From contig NC_087392.1 in NCBI RefSeq assembly GCF_963675165.1, positions 5,145,942-5,209,941 on the forward strand: 64,000 nt of DNA, given 5' to 3'. This DNA comes from Halichondria panicea (taxonomy: Eukaryota > Porifera > Demospongiae > Suberitida > Halichondriidae). Position 1 is the first letter of the stretch; every line of letters begins with the position of its first letter. The position numbers and the translations under genes were made by a program. Below are positions 36,339-47,600 of the stretch, piece after piece. The notes under the pieces were generated by a model. The model was not told the DNA's origin and did not search any database. It saw nothing but the letters and a program-made list of their open reading frames with translations.

Positions 36339-39300
36339 TGGCTAGGATTGCCAAATAGCGTGGAAAAACATGTGAATGAAGTTGTAACGGATTTGAGTAA
36401 TGTTCTCGCCGATTTCTTGTTTCCATGCTTTTTGGTGTTTCCCCCGGCCAATCTTAGCAACTTTTCACACTGCAAATGCTTTTCTAGTCGGATTGACAAT
36501 GCTGTAATTGTAATCTTTGCATTTTTCATTGCAGTTCTCCGCAGAGGTCAAAGGTGAGTCCTCCGCAGAAGTCAAAGGGGACTTCTCGTTCCCGCACCCA
36601 GAGCCACGCCCCTGCTCGGTATGCCACTAAGGGGTGGGTCAGTCGCTATCGCCCCGGGGTACCAGTTTCGATACCAGGTGAAAGTTCACGAGAGAGCCTC
36701 ATGCAGGCAGAGCTGAGACAGAAGGAGAAAGAGTTCTGTGATCCTATGGACATCCGTGTCTTGTGTGTCACCTGGAATGTCAACGGTCGTGATCCCAAGG
36801 GAACGCTAGATGATCTACTGATATCGTTTAATGATAAGGAGCTTCCCCCTGACATCTATGCCATAGGGTGAGGGAGTGTGTGTGTGTTTGTGTGTGTGTG
36901 TGCTCATGGCTGTAGCCTCCCCCCCCCGTACTTAAGCTCTGTAGTCCCATGTAACTTTATATGGTACACTGCAACCATGAATTTATTGTGGTTGAACTTG
37001 TTGCTATGTGTGTATCATAGTCTAACTATTAAACTACCATATTACTAGAATATTTTGCGAGCATCAAACATAACATCAAACGAACTTTGCGATGGTTGAT
37101 CAATTCGCAAAAATAAAATTGCAAAACCTTGCCAGAACGCAATCGCTTAGATCGCAAATGGTCAATTGTTCTGCTGATTTGGTTCATCCGCAAAATGTTC
37201 TAGTAATACGGTATACAGTAACACTCTTACATACCGGCTGGTATTGACTGTGACCATACATATACTAATGTACATGTCCTTTGACCAATGAGATCAGTGA
37301 TGTAATGGCCCACAGGTTTCAGGAGTTGGACCTGACAACACAGACACTCTTGCTCAACAGTGAGAGTGAGAAGGAGGATCTCTGGGTGTCCGTGGTGGAG
37401 GCCACTCTCCGCAAGACCAAGATGAATTACATCAAGGTCAGGCCACACAAGCATGACATTGTACACATATGTCAATTTCTACTTTTGATTGGCCACAAGT
37501 TTTGTTTGACTGATCCAATTTCAACGATTTTAGGATTTTATGAAAATCACAATCACTATAGCTTTCAGATGCCAACGCTTTTTTTATTAAAAATAGGCCT
37601 GAAAATGACTTAACACACAGCCTCTTATTGAGCTATCTTTAAGCTTTCAGAAAAATGTAATCAGGACCATCTTAACTGAAGTTATGGCCATTCAAAGATG
37701 CTACAGCTAACCAACGTGTAGTATGACCTTAATTATACATGTACATGTACAGCAGAACTGAGAGATGTGCGTGCCCACTTTATACAGTGTGTGTTGTATT
37801 CCTGCAGTTGTGCTGTGTGCGACTGGTAGGGATCATGCTACTAGTATACATCAAAGAGAGCTACTGGAGTCACACTACTGACGTTGAGGTGGACACTGTT
37901 AAGACTGGGGCTGGTGGAATCATGGTGAGTGTGGTTGCTCTTCAAGGGTCGCTCTGTAGTTATCCAATTTCTGCTTGGTGTAGGGCAACAAAGGAGGAGT
38001 AGGTGTGCACTTTAACCTCTACCATACGTCCCTCTGTTTCGTGAACTCTCACCTCTCTGCTCACATGGACGAAGTGGAGAAGAGGAATCAGGTACATTTG
38101 TGTTAGGTGCTGGCAGGAGTTCATGTGCTGTGGATAGCTTTGTTCAGTGGATAGACTGTGTGTGTGTGTGCACTGTGTGTGTGTGTGCACTGTGTATACA
38201 CTATGCAAGTTCCCATTATTACTGTGTGTGTGTTTGCAGGAGTATGCATCGATCATGAACAAGATGATGTTCACTCATGACTTCACCTACGACATTGAGC
38301 ATCATGAGTAAGCACACACACCGCCCACACACCACCTGTTGACATGTGCTTCATGTAGCCTATGTCCGTACATGTACATGTTTAGGAGCTGTACAATACA
38401 TTAGGTTTGAGCCCACGACTAAAGCCCCCCCCCCCCCCACACACACACACAGCATGATATTTTGGTTGGGAGATCTCAACTATCGTATCCAAAGCTCCCC
38501 TGCACTCACAGTGGAGCTCATCAAGTACAATGCTGATGCCTATCAACTCTCTACCCTGCTCAAACACGACCAGCTGCTCCTGGAGATGAAGCATAATAAT
38601 GCATTCCTCTCGTTCACTGAAGCACCCATCGACTTCAAGCCCTCCTACAAGTACGACCCCAACACTGACGACTGGGACTCTAGGTGAGTATATCCATGGC
38701 AACCAGCTAGCGTAGGCAGTGTTACAGCTGTAGTTTTTAGTTTTAGCTAGCTAGCATATTAATTGTGTTACTCAAAAACGCAGTAAGCCTCAAGATTTCT
38801 TTTGTACAATAGCGGACATTGGTTTTGAAATTTTTTTTTATACATCATGAAAATTGACTATGTTGTGACCCCTCCCCCCTCCAGTGAGAAGGGTCGAGCC
38901 CCGGCCTGGTGTGATCGTATCCTGTACTCTGGTAAAGGCATCACTCAGTTCAGCTACTCCTCCCACCCCAGCCTCAATATCTCTGACCACAAACCAGTCT
39001 CAGCTCTCTTTGAGACCACCGTAAGAAGACCTCTTTGTTGTCATTTATCGTGTTCCCTTTTGCAAGGCATTGTTTGAAGCTATTCTACTCTTGCATGACT
39101 GTAGTGTAGTTATACTGTACGGCATTCTTATATGTAGTACTTGTTTTGTAGAGGCCCTCCCTCCACTTGATTTAGCTCTTGATAGCTTTCACAGTTTGTT
39201 AGTGACTATGTATGCAGTGTATAGGTTATCTGGTAGCCCCTCCCCCTGTAGATGCGTGTGGTGGTGCCGTCCAAAGAGAAGGAGGTATTGGAACAGGTGA

Positions 39301-41607
39301 CCTGGAGACTGGACAAACTAGAGAACGACACACTACCACAAGTGGACCTCTCCTCCCTTGAGGTAAGCCTCTATACACTGTTAGTAGCTCCATTCCATAC
39401 CATGCAATGTCTTCATTCCATACCACGCCCTACCTCTATTCCATACTGTACCCTACCTCCAGTTCAAGTTCCCTGATATTGGATTCATGGAGCCCCATAC
39501 CAAACGACTAGTGGTGACCAATACTGGCAATCGGCCTGTTCATATCTCCTTCATACCCAAACTGGACGACACAGTGGTCTGCAAGCCGTGGCTGGACGTG
39601 AAGCCACTCTCAACTGTTATGCATCCCCGTGAGTCTGTGTGGGAGTGGTTTTCCTCAATACCAATTCCAAAATTTGTATCCCTGTAACTGTCCTGTTCCT
39701 TGAAAGATTAGTATTTACAATTTACCTCATAGTCTACGGAGCTGCTTTGTTCTAACTAAGTCCCTCCCCACCCACACCACACACCACCCACACACACACA
39801 CCACACACGCACTAGTGGAGGATGCTGTGATCCTGCTCACTGTGAACATTGACGAGGACTCCGCCTCCCTCCTAAACAGCGGGAAAGATCTACTAGAGGA
39901 CATCCTAGTCCTGCACCTAGGCAAGGGAAAGGACTTCTTCATCACTGTCTCTGGAAACTATCAGCCATCTTGTTTTGGGTCATCCCTAGAGACGCTTGTG
40001 CAGCTGCACACGTATATACGAGAGGTGCCCGTCGCACAATTGGTAGACCTGGTATGTTGGTCCCTCTGTGTATGTGTGTGTGTACTTTGACCTTGGTCCT
40101 TTGACCCTGTAGACATCATCGTGGGAGGATTGCTCTATAGATCAGGTAATCACTGAGAATGGGGAGGAGTCTCATCTCATCTCATTGACCCCACCTCCCC
40201 TCGATATTCCAAAGGAACTGTTTGCACTTGTTGACCATATCAGGAAGCATGGACTATCTACGGTGAGGTCATGTCACTATAGTGTGTGTGTTGTGTAGAG
40301 TGTGGAGTGTGGAGTGTGTAGTGACCGTTTAGTTACTTATATAGCGTGACATTTTTGAGGGGCTTAATTTTCCCTGTTTTCATGGATTAGCAATCCTCGA
40401 AAATTTGGTCCACGAAATGCTTAGCTAACAAGACACAACGTCATTGACTAAATACCACGAACCTAATTCAACGAAATGCTTTTAGAGGCCATTCCACAAA
40501 ATTAAGTGCCTTGAAAATTTAGCTCTATACGGTATAATTATACATGGATGTGCTTACACTATATTAATCGGTGGTGGCACTAGTCACCTCTAGGCAAATA
40601 ACTAACAGGTCTAGTTTACTGCACAAAAAGACAGTTGTGTGATTGAAGATTGAAAATAGCCATGCACCGCTTCAAAAGTTAGTTATTGTACCCTCCCCCT
40701 ATCACGTACTTATAACTATATCACATGACAATGTCACATGACCCAGGAGTCCCTGTTCACGGATGGCGGTAGACGCAGTGAGGTAACAACCATCAGAGAG
40801 ATGCTAGACACTGGTGGACCTGAGATGCCTGGCACTGTGTTCTCAGTGGCTGCTGCTCTCATCTTCTTCCTATCTTCACTGGCTGAACCAGTGGTCCCAG
40901 TACAGCTCCATGGCAAGTGTATAGAGGCTGCCAACAACCCGATACTCTGTAGACAGGTGGGTGGAGTCTATAGGGAGGAGGGTGGGGTCTAGATGGAGGG
41001 AAGGGTTTTTAAGTACAGTCACCACTGTAAAGAATCCAAGCTACTACAGAATTGGGATTGCCTCATTTAATTGATCAATGTTGCGTTAATTGTTTTGCCA
41101 GATACGTGTCTGTATATTTTATGGTTGGTTTGTTTCCAGTCGACTATGATGCACTGTTTTGCTCTCCTCAGATCTTGCCCCAGATGCCTCCAGTCCACAG
41201 ACACACCTTCGTGTTCCTCATCACCTTCATGAAGAAACTACTCGACCACTCATTCTCTAACGGGCTGGAGCCTAAAGTATTAGGTAAGGAGAGTATCTCT
41301 CTAGTTATACTTTGTGGAGAGGCGTCACGTCATCTTATACAGTCAGGCATATTATGATCAGGGGCATTGTATATAATTATAGTGTACTATAGCTCTTCTG
41401 ACCTACTGCATTACCTCAAGTATTACCCCCACCCACACACACGCCCACACCACCGCCCACACAGCTGAGCTGTTTGGTGAGGTACTCCTGAGGGCACCTC
41501 TAAAGGAGAGGAAGGCCAGGGGTCGGAGGTCAACCACCAGCTCCAAGAAAAAGGCCCTATTCCTGTTCCAGTTTCTAATTCATGACTTGACTATCACCTA
41601 CAACTAA
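33560..41607 (+). CDS. INPP5B/OCRL: Inositol polyphosphate 5-phosphatase, INPP5B / OCRL type
   Basis: Eighteen exons: 33560-33656, 33963-34094, 35100-35297, 35645-36215, 36535-36867, 37316-37436, 37808-37924, 37984-38091, 38240-38307, 38453-38683, 38885-39020, 39252-39362, 39463-39628, 39816-40051, 40113-40262, 40747-40956, 41172-41283, 41465-41607; 1079 residues, phases consistent. Order: PH-like N-terminus; a long linker; catalytic domain ([60 protein letters not shown]); ASH domain ([20 protein letters not shown]); RhoGAP-like domain. It removes the 5-phosphate from PI(4,5)P2 on endocytic/Golgi membranes. The linker holds a clathrin-box-like SLLDDFDPL and two NPF motifs. The RhoGAP arginine-finger position reads LFT (LFQ in OCRL), so the GAP domain is probably inactive. 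It ends ITYN with no CAAX prenylation box, unlike INPP5B. Confidence 0.95.
34126..34667. mobile_element. Tc1/mariner-like MITE
   Basis: CAGTACTTTTCAAGTAGGTT at the left and AACCTACTTGAAAAGTACTG at the right are perfect inverted ends of ~80-bp arms, flanked by TA on both sides (TA target duplication). 542 bp in INPP5B intron 2. A 79-codon frame inside has no recognised relatives. Confidence 0.8.
36299..36340. repeat. (GCGT)n microsatellite
   Basis: About ten GCGT/TGCG units in an INPP5B intron. Confidence 0.95.
37035..37213. mobile_element. MITE, TACCATATTACTAGAATATT termini
   Basis: Left ATTACTAGAATATTTTGCGA, right GCAAAATGTTCTAGTAATAC; 179 bp; same family as 48808-49034 and 52157-52370. 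In an INPP5B intron. Confidence 0.8.
37498..37705. repeat. Dispersed repeat family C, copy 2
   Basis: Contains AAGCTTTCAGAAAAATGTAA and GAAGTTATGGCCATTCAAAG as in the copies near 19.9 and 45.8 kb. Confidence 0.5.
40337..40534. mobile_element. MITE, CTATACGGTA terminus
   Basis: Left TATAGCGTGACATTTTTGAG, right AAATTTAGCTCTATACGGTA; near-palindromic 198-bp element in an INPP5B intron, related to the outer part of 15901-16810. Confidence 0.7.
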
Positions 41608-41727
41608 ATAGCTAGTGGCTCTAGAATTTTTACTTCTAATTATGGTTTAGTGGAATTGTGAAATTATGTGAAATGATTATTATTATTATATATACAATTT
41701 TTGATGAAATTTACTAAAATTCAGTTA

Positions 41728-44617
41728 TTAGTCTCTAATATTGTAGTTTCGAACAAGTTTTTTGTTTTTCTTTAATAGAGGCCTCCTCTGTTGATGACCT
41801 TTAAACTTTGAACCTGGACGTATGCTCCCATGAACTTGGTGACCAACGAGCTCTAATACAGCGTCCATTTGTGGGTGTGGTTCTGCAGGGGTTGAGGTGT
41901 GTTGGGGGCTCCCACTATCAGTCAACTCTTGCTCAACCATTCCTAGTACACTGTCCAATGATCCCGGCGATGAGTCAGTGAATCTTAGAGGGGGGAATTC
42001 CCCAGACAATAGGGGAAATTCCCCAACAGTAGGGGAAAGTCCCTTGTAAGATGAGGGAAGTTCCCTCGGGCTAGCAACCTCTTCATCAACAGTGGACGGT
42101 TTCGATTGGACAACTTGTTCAGTAACTACTTCAAATGTTTCAGTTTGCGATTGTGTGTCCCTCTTTTGTACAAGGGAAGAGGAGGGTTGTACTTTAATTT
42201 GCTGAGTCAGCTGTTCTTTCTCTCTCAGTAAGGCGATGATAACGTGTGTAGCATGGACCAGTTTAGCATGTACCTTGCTCTGAGGCACTTGACAACTCTT
42301 GAGGGAGTAGAGCTAGAGGAGGGAGGGGAGGGTAACATGAGGAGGGAGGGGAGGGCAACATGAGGAGGGAGGGGGGGGGCAACATGAGGAGGGAGGGGGG
42401 GGGCAACATGAGGAGGGAGGGGGGGGCAACATGAGGAGGGAGGGGAGGGCAACATGAGAAGGGAGGGGGGGCAACATGAGGAGGGGAGGGCAACATGAGG
42501 AGGGAGGGGGGGGCAACATGAGGAGGGGAGGGCAACATGAGAAGGGAGGGGAGGGGCAACATGAGGAGGGAGGGGAGGGGCAACATGAGGAGGGAGGAGG
42601 GGGCAACATGAGGAGGGGAGGGCAACATGAGGAGGGAGGGGGGGGCAACATGAGGAGGGAGGGGGGGCAACATGAGGAGGGGAGGGCAACATGAGAAGGG
42701 AGGGGAGGGGAAACATGAGGAGGGAGGGGAGGTGCAACATGAGGATGGAGGGGAGGGAAACATGAGGAGGGAGGGGAGGGCAACATGAGGAGGGAGGGGA
42801 GGGCAACATGAGAAGGGAGGGGGGCAACATGAGGAGGGGAGGGCAACATGAGGAGGGAGGGGGGGCAACATGAGGAGGGGAGGGCAACATGAGAAGGGAG
42901 GGGAGGGGCAACATGAGGAGGGAGGGGAGGTGCAACATGAGGATGGAGGGGAGGGCAACATGAGGAGGGAGGGGAGGGGCAACATGAGGAGGGAGGGGAG
43001 GGCAACATGAGGAGGGAGGGGGGGGGCAACATGAGGAGGGGAGGGCAACATGAGGAGGGAGGGGGGGGGCAACATGAGGAGGGAGGGGGGGCAACATGAG
43101 GAGGGGAGGGCAACATGAGAAGGGAGGGGAGGGGAAACATGAGGAGGGAGGGGAGGTGCAACATGAGGATGGAGGGGAGGGAAACATGAGGAGGGAGGGG
43201 AGGTGCAACATGAGGAGGGAGGGGAGGTGCAACATGAGGATGGAGGGGAGGGCAACATGAGGAGGGAGGGGAGGGGCAACATGAGGAGGGGAGGGCAACA
43301 TGAGAAGGGAGGGGAGGGGAAACATGAGGAGGGAGGGGAGGTGCAACATGAGGAGGGAGGGGAGGGAAACATGAGGAGGGAGGGGAGGTGCAACATGAGG
43401 ATGGAGGGGAGGGCAACATGAGGAGGGAGGGGAGGGGCAACATGAGGAGGGAGGGGAGGGCAACATGAGAAGGGAGGAGGGGAGGGCAACATGAGGAGGG
43501 AGGGGAGGGCAACATGAGGAGGGAGGGGAGGGCAACATGAGAAGGGAGGGGAGGGCAACATGAGGAGGGAGGGGAGGGCAACATGAGGAGGGAGGGGAGG
43601 GCAACATGAGGAGGGAGGGGAGGGCAACATGAGGAGGGAGAAGGGGAGGGTAACATGAGAAGGGAGGGGAGGGGTAACATGAGGAGGGAGGGGAGGGCAA
43701 CATGAGGAGGGAGGAGGGGGTAACATGAGGAGGGAGGAGGGGGCAACATGAGGAGGGAGGAGGGAGGGGAGGTGCAGCATGAGGAGGGAGGGGAGGGCAA
43801 CATGAGGAGGGAGGGGAGGGGCAACATGAGGAGGGAGGGGAGGGCAACATGAACATGAGGAGGGGCACACACATAGGTCTGAAATCAAGAGGTTACAAGT
43901 ATAGAAGGAAGAGGAAGGGGCTACAAAGCCACTAGAATTGAACATGAATTGCCAAGGCCATGCATATAATGCAATTATACATGATGTTTAGGTCTCTTGA
44001 GATTCTTAAAAGTTATGGGCACTCAAAGATCATGCCTCAATATGCTACAGTCATTGTTTCTGTAAATAGGATATACTCTGACCTTCTCCTTGTGCTCCTG
44101 CAGCAGTCCCTCCAGTCTCCCCATTCCAATACGACACTGCGCCAGTTCACATTCCAACCCACTCTTGTCTCTCTGCATCGCTGCAATCGTGTCACTGAGG
44201 GCTATCACATGAGTCCTGTGAGCCTCCTCGCTAATCACATGACTCCTGTGAGCATCCTCGCTAGTCACATGACTCCTACCAGCTCTCTCAACTGATGGAC
44301 TACGAGGTGGTTTTTCGGCCGAGACTTGTTTGGATTGTACTTTGACTTCTAGTTCTCTGTTTTTTAATTTTAACTCTGTCAGCTCTCGCTCCATGTAATG
44401 GACGTATGATGTTGAGATCTGATTGGACGGTTCGGCAATTGTTTCGATCTCTTCTCTCATTTGGCGGATAACATTGTGAAGGTCAGAGTTCTGTTGTCGT
44501 AGTTGAGATATCACATAATCGTTATCGTCAGTCACATGATCTCGGGGTTCGGTCACATGACTTGTTGCTTGCTTTGATAGCTTTCCTCTTAGCTCACGAC
44601 ACTCGGCAACCAGCTAC

Positions 44618-44650
<33 letters not shown>

Positions 44651-44660
44651 TGTGTGTGTG

Positions 44661-44693
<33 letters not shown>

Positions 44694-47600
44694 CGTGCGT
44701 GCGTGTGCGTGTGTGTATGTGTGTGTGTGTAAAATACAAAAACTATTATAGTGGTCACCCTTGGGCAGACTAACAGTGCCTGTATTATAGAGGGTGGCCT
44801 GCTAACACAGGTCCAAACACATGCTATGGAGACTTTGGGGCCCATTAACCTGGCTGTATTATAGAGGGTGACCTGCTTAGGAAGACCACATTCCCCGACA
44901 GTATACGGTATCTATACGTAGGTGTCAAGTGGTAGAGGTAACAGTCTCCATGTACTCACTTTGTCTCTGGCGGTAGTGAGTTGTTGGATGGTGTGGTCTG
45001 TCTCCTGTTGTGTGGTAGTCTTCAACTCAAGCTCTCCCTTACACCTACACAATCAGCAACAATGGTACAAGCATCTGTTGTAACAGGTCATTGTGTGCGT
45101 CGTTATGTGTCCAAGCAATGAACAATTGTAGCAATAAAATATTGCTATGCAGTTACACATTAAGTGTGTGTGTGTGTACCTTTCAAGTTCTTGATTGAGG
45201 TGACCCTCTATTGACCTCAGGTGGTCCAACTGGTCCTGTGCTGCCTGTAGCTTGAGGTCCCTCGATACTACCGCCCTCGTCACTTCCTCCACACGCTCAT
45301 CACACTCACGCCTACACACCTCCACAGCCTCATCACATTCACGCTTGCACACATCCAACTTCTCCCTACATCTACACACATCAATATTGCATGAAATACA
45401 TAGTCAGTTCACAGCAAGCACTGGTAATACATAATAATGTATATACAGTCCACGCATAAGGTAATCGCGGTAAGTACATACACACACACACTCACTGATT
45501 AATTTCTGCCTGCTTCTGTTTCAAGCTATCCTGCCACTGCCACTGTAGTCTGCTCAGCTCAGAGTCCTTAGCTTCTAGTTGTCCAGTCAGACTAGAGACA
45601 CTCTCTTCTAGAGCTACCATCTTGCTGCTGTGGGCTTCTCTAGCACTCTTCAGGACACTCTCTTTCTCTCTCAGCCTGCGGTCCAACTCACTGTGGCTGT
45701 GTGGGGGGGAGATAATTTAATCCATTAACAAAAAACGTGACTGCATGGAAGCTTATTATATACATGTAGAAGCTCTTACTTGCACTTCTACACAGACAGA
45801 CAGACGGACACCGATAAAATGTTGGATTTAAACACATCATTTGAAAAGTATTTTTCTAGAAAATCATGAAGTTTTTAAAGTTGGATCGACGATACTGAAG
45901 TTATGGCTGTTGAACGATTTTCAGCTACATGCAACCTATTATATATAAACATGAGTCAAAATAAGTGAAATTTTGCTAAACACGGGCAAATCCACTGTCA
46001 ATCCTATGTAAAACCTACTGGTTTTACTAATACACAACAGTATAACACTTGAAGAGGTTTTCTTTGGACAGCCATGCATATAACAGTTAATACTGACCGT
46101 TTCACAAATTCCTCAGCTTGCTTGCCAAGTTTAGCCTCTGTTTGAGACAATCTCTTCTCTAGATCTCTGATGACTCCATCTTGCAGACTCCCCTGATCCT
46201 CCAAAGCCCACTGCTTCTCTCTGACCTCCTTCTCCACTCTAACCAAATCCTCGGCTCTACTTCTTGACTCCTCTTTGAGCGACGCCATAGCTGACTTGCA
46301 AGCTTCTACCTCTCTTACTGCTACTCTGAGTTTGTCCTCACTGGAGGCGTGTGCAGAGCGGATGTCTTTTGTTCTTGTCTCATATTCGTGTTCCCTCTCT
46401 CTCAGAATTTGCTCAAAATGAGTGGTAATTTCATCCCTCTGACAAGCTAGGTTCCCCTCAAGGTCGACCATCTTCTGTTCTACTTCACGTTGATACACTC
46501 TTAATTGTTGCCTCTCTTTGTCTAGTTCTGCTTGTTGCAATGCTCGTACTGATTGAACTCGAGACTGTACATCGTGTAGTCGCTGGGTACATTGTCTCCT
46601 CACGTCCTCTGTCCCTTCTTGGGCACGAGAGAGCTGCTCCCCTGTTTCAGCCAATTGAACCTGCATGTATATATAATAGTGCATGTTGCATGTGGGGAGG
46701 GTTTGTTATTATAATTATAAAGCTATACTGCTAATCGTAAACACATTCCTAGTAATCATACCAAAGCAACCCCACGCACTTGTTTATACCCATGAGAGCT
46801 AGAGAGAGTACACAATAGCTCAAACAGATTTAAGTAAATGATGTATAGAGAGCTGACTCTAGTGTTGCTACTGGTAGGACTTGTGTCCTCCCAAACTTAC
46901 CCCCAGGAACTGGACGCTGAGGTCATCATCATAGGAGCCGGAATGGCAGGTGTATCAGCTGCAAAACGTTTGGACGAACTCGATATAAAGAACGTTATTA
47001 TTCTTGAAGGTAGCTCAAGAGTTGGTGGCTGGCTAACTAGTGCTGAGTTTGCTGGAGTGAGGGTTTCACTGGGACCTAACTGGATACAAGGAATAGACCC
47101 AGCTTCACCAGAACTACATCCTCTCTATCGTCTAGCACAAGAGTGTCTGCAAGGTGGTATCCGTGGGGTGTACATGAATTATGATTCACTAACAAGCTTT
47201 AACTCTCAAGGACAACAGAACGAACAAGAGCTGCGTTGGGATGATTACGACAATGCTTTGGCAGCAGTAAGGAATTTGCAAAGCGAGTGTGTGAGTCTCC
47301 GACAAGCATTAAACGAGAGTGGCTGGACTCCGACTAATGCTGCAGATAACTGGGTCGAGTGGTTTAATGCAGACTTTTGCTTTGGAGAAGCACCAAATGA
47401 TGTGTCTATACTATCTACAATGGGTAAGTCCTACACGAGCTTTGCAGCACCAGAATCAGAAGGCGAAGATTATTATATAACAGATACAAACGGATATGAG
47501 ACGATTATCGAATGCTTAGCTAATGAAGTAGTTGCAAACGGACAAGGACAACTAGTTTTGAATGCTTTTGTTACAACTATTGATTGGAGCAACGATGATT

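Noticed and set aside
42313-43862. CRISPR-like repeat array
   Set aside because: Units are contiguous variants of one 20-27 bp motif with no unique spacers, in a eukaryotic intron.
42225-43945. Open frames of 519-560 codons on the minus strand
   Set aside because: All three frames are open because the minisatellite has no stop-forming trinucleotides on that strand; the proteins are pure repeats of PPHVAP/SSCCPSP. It is an intron of CCDC57.
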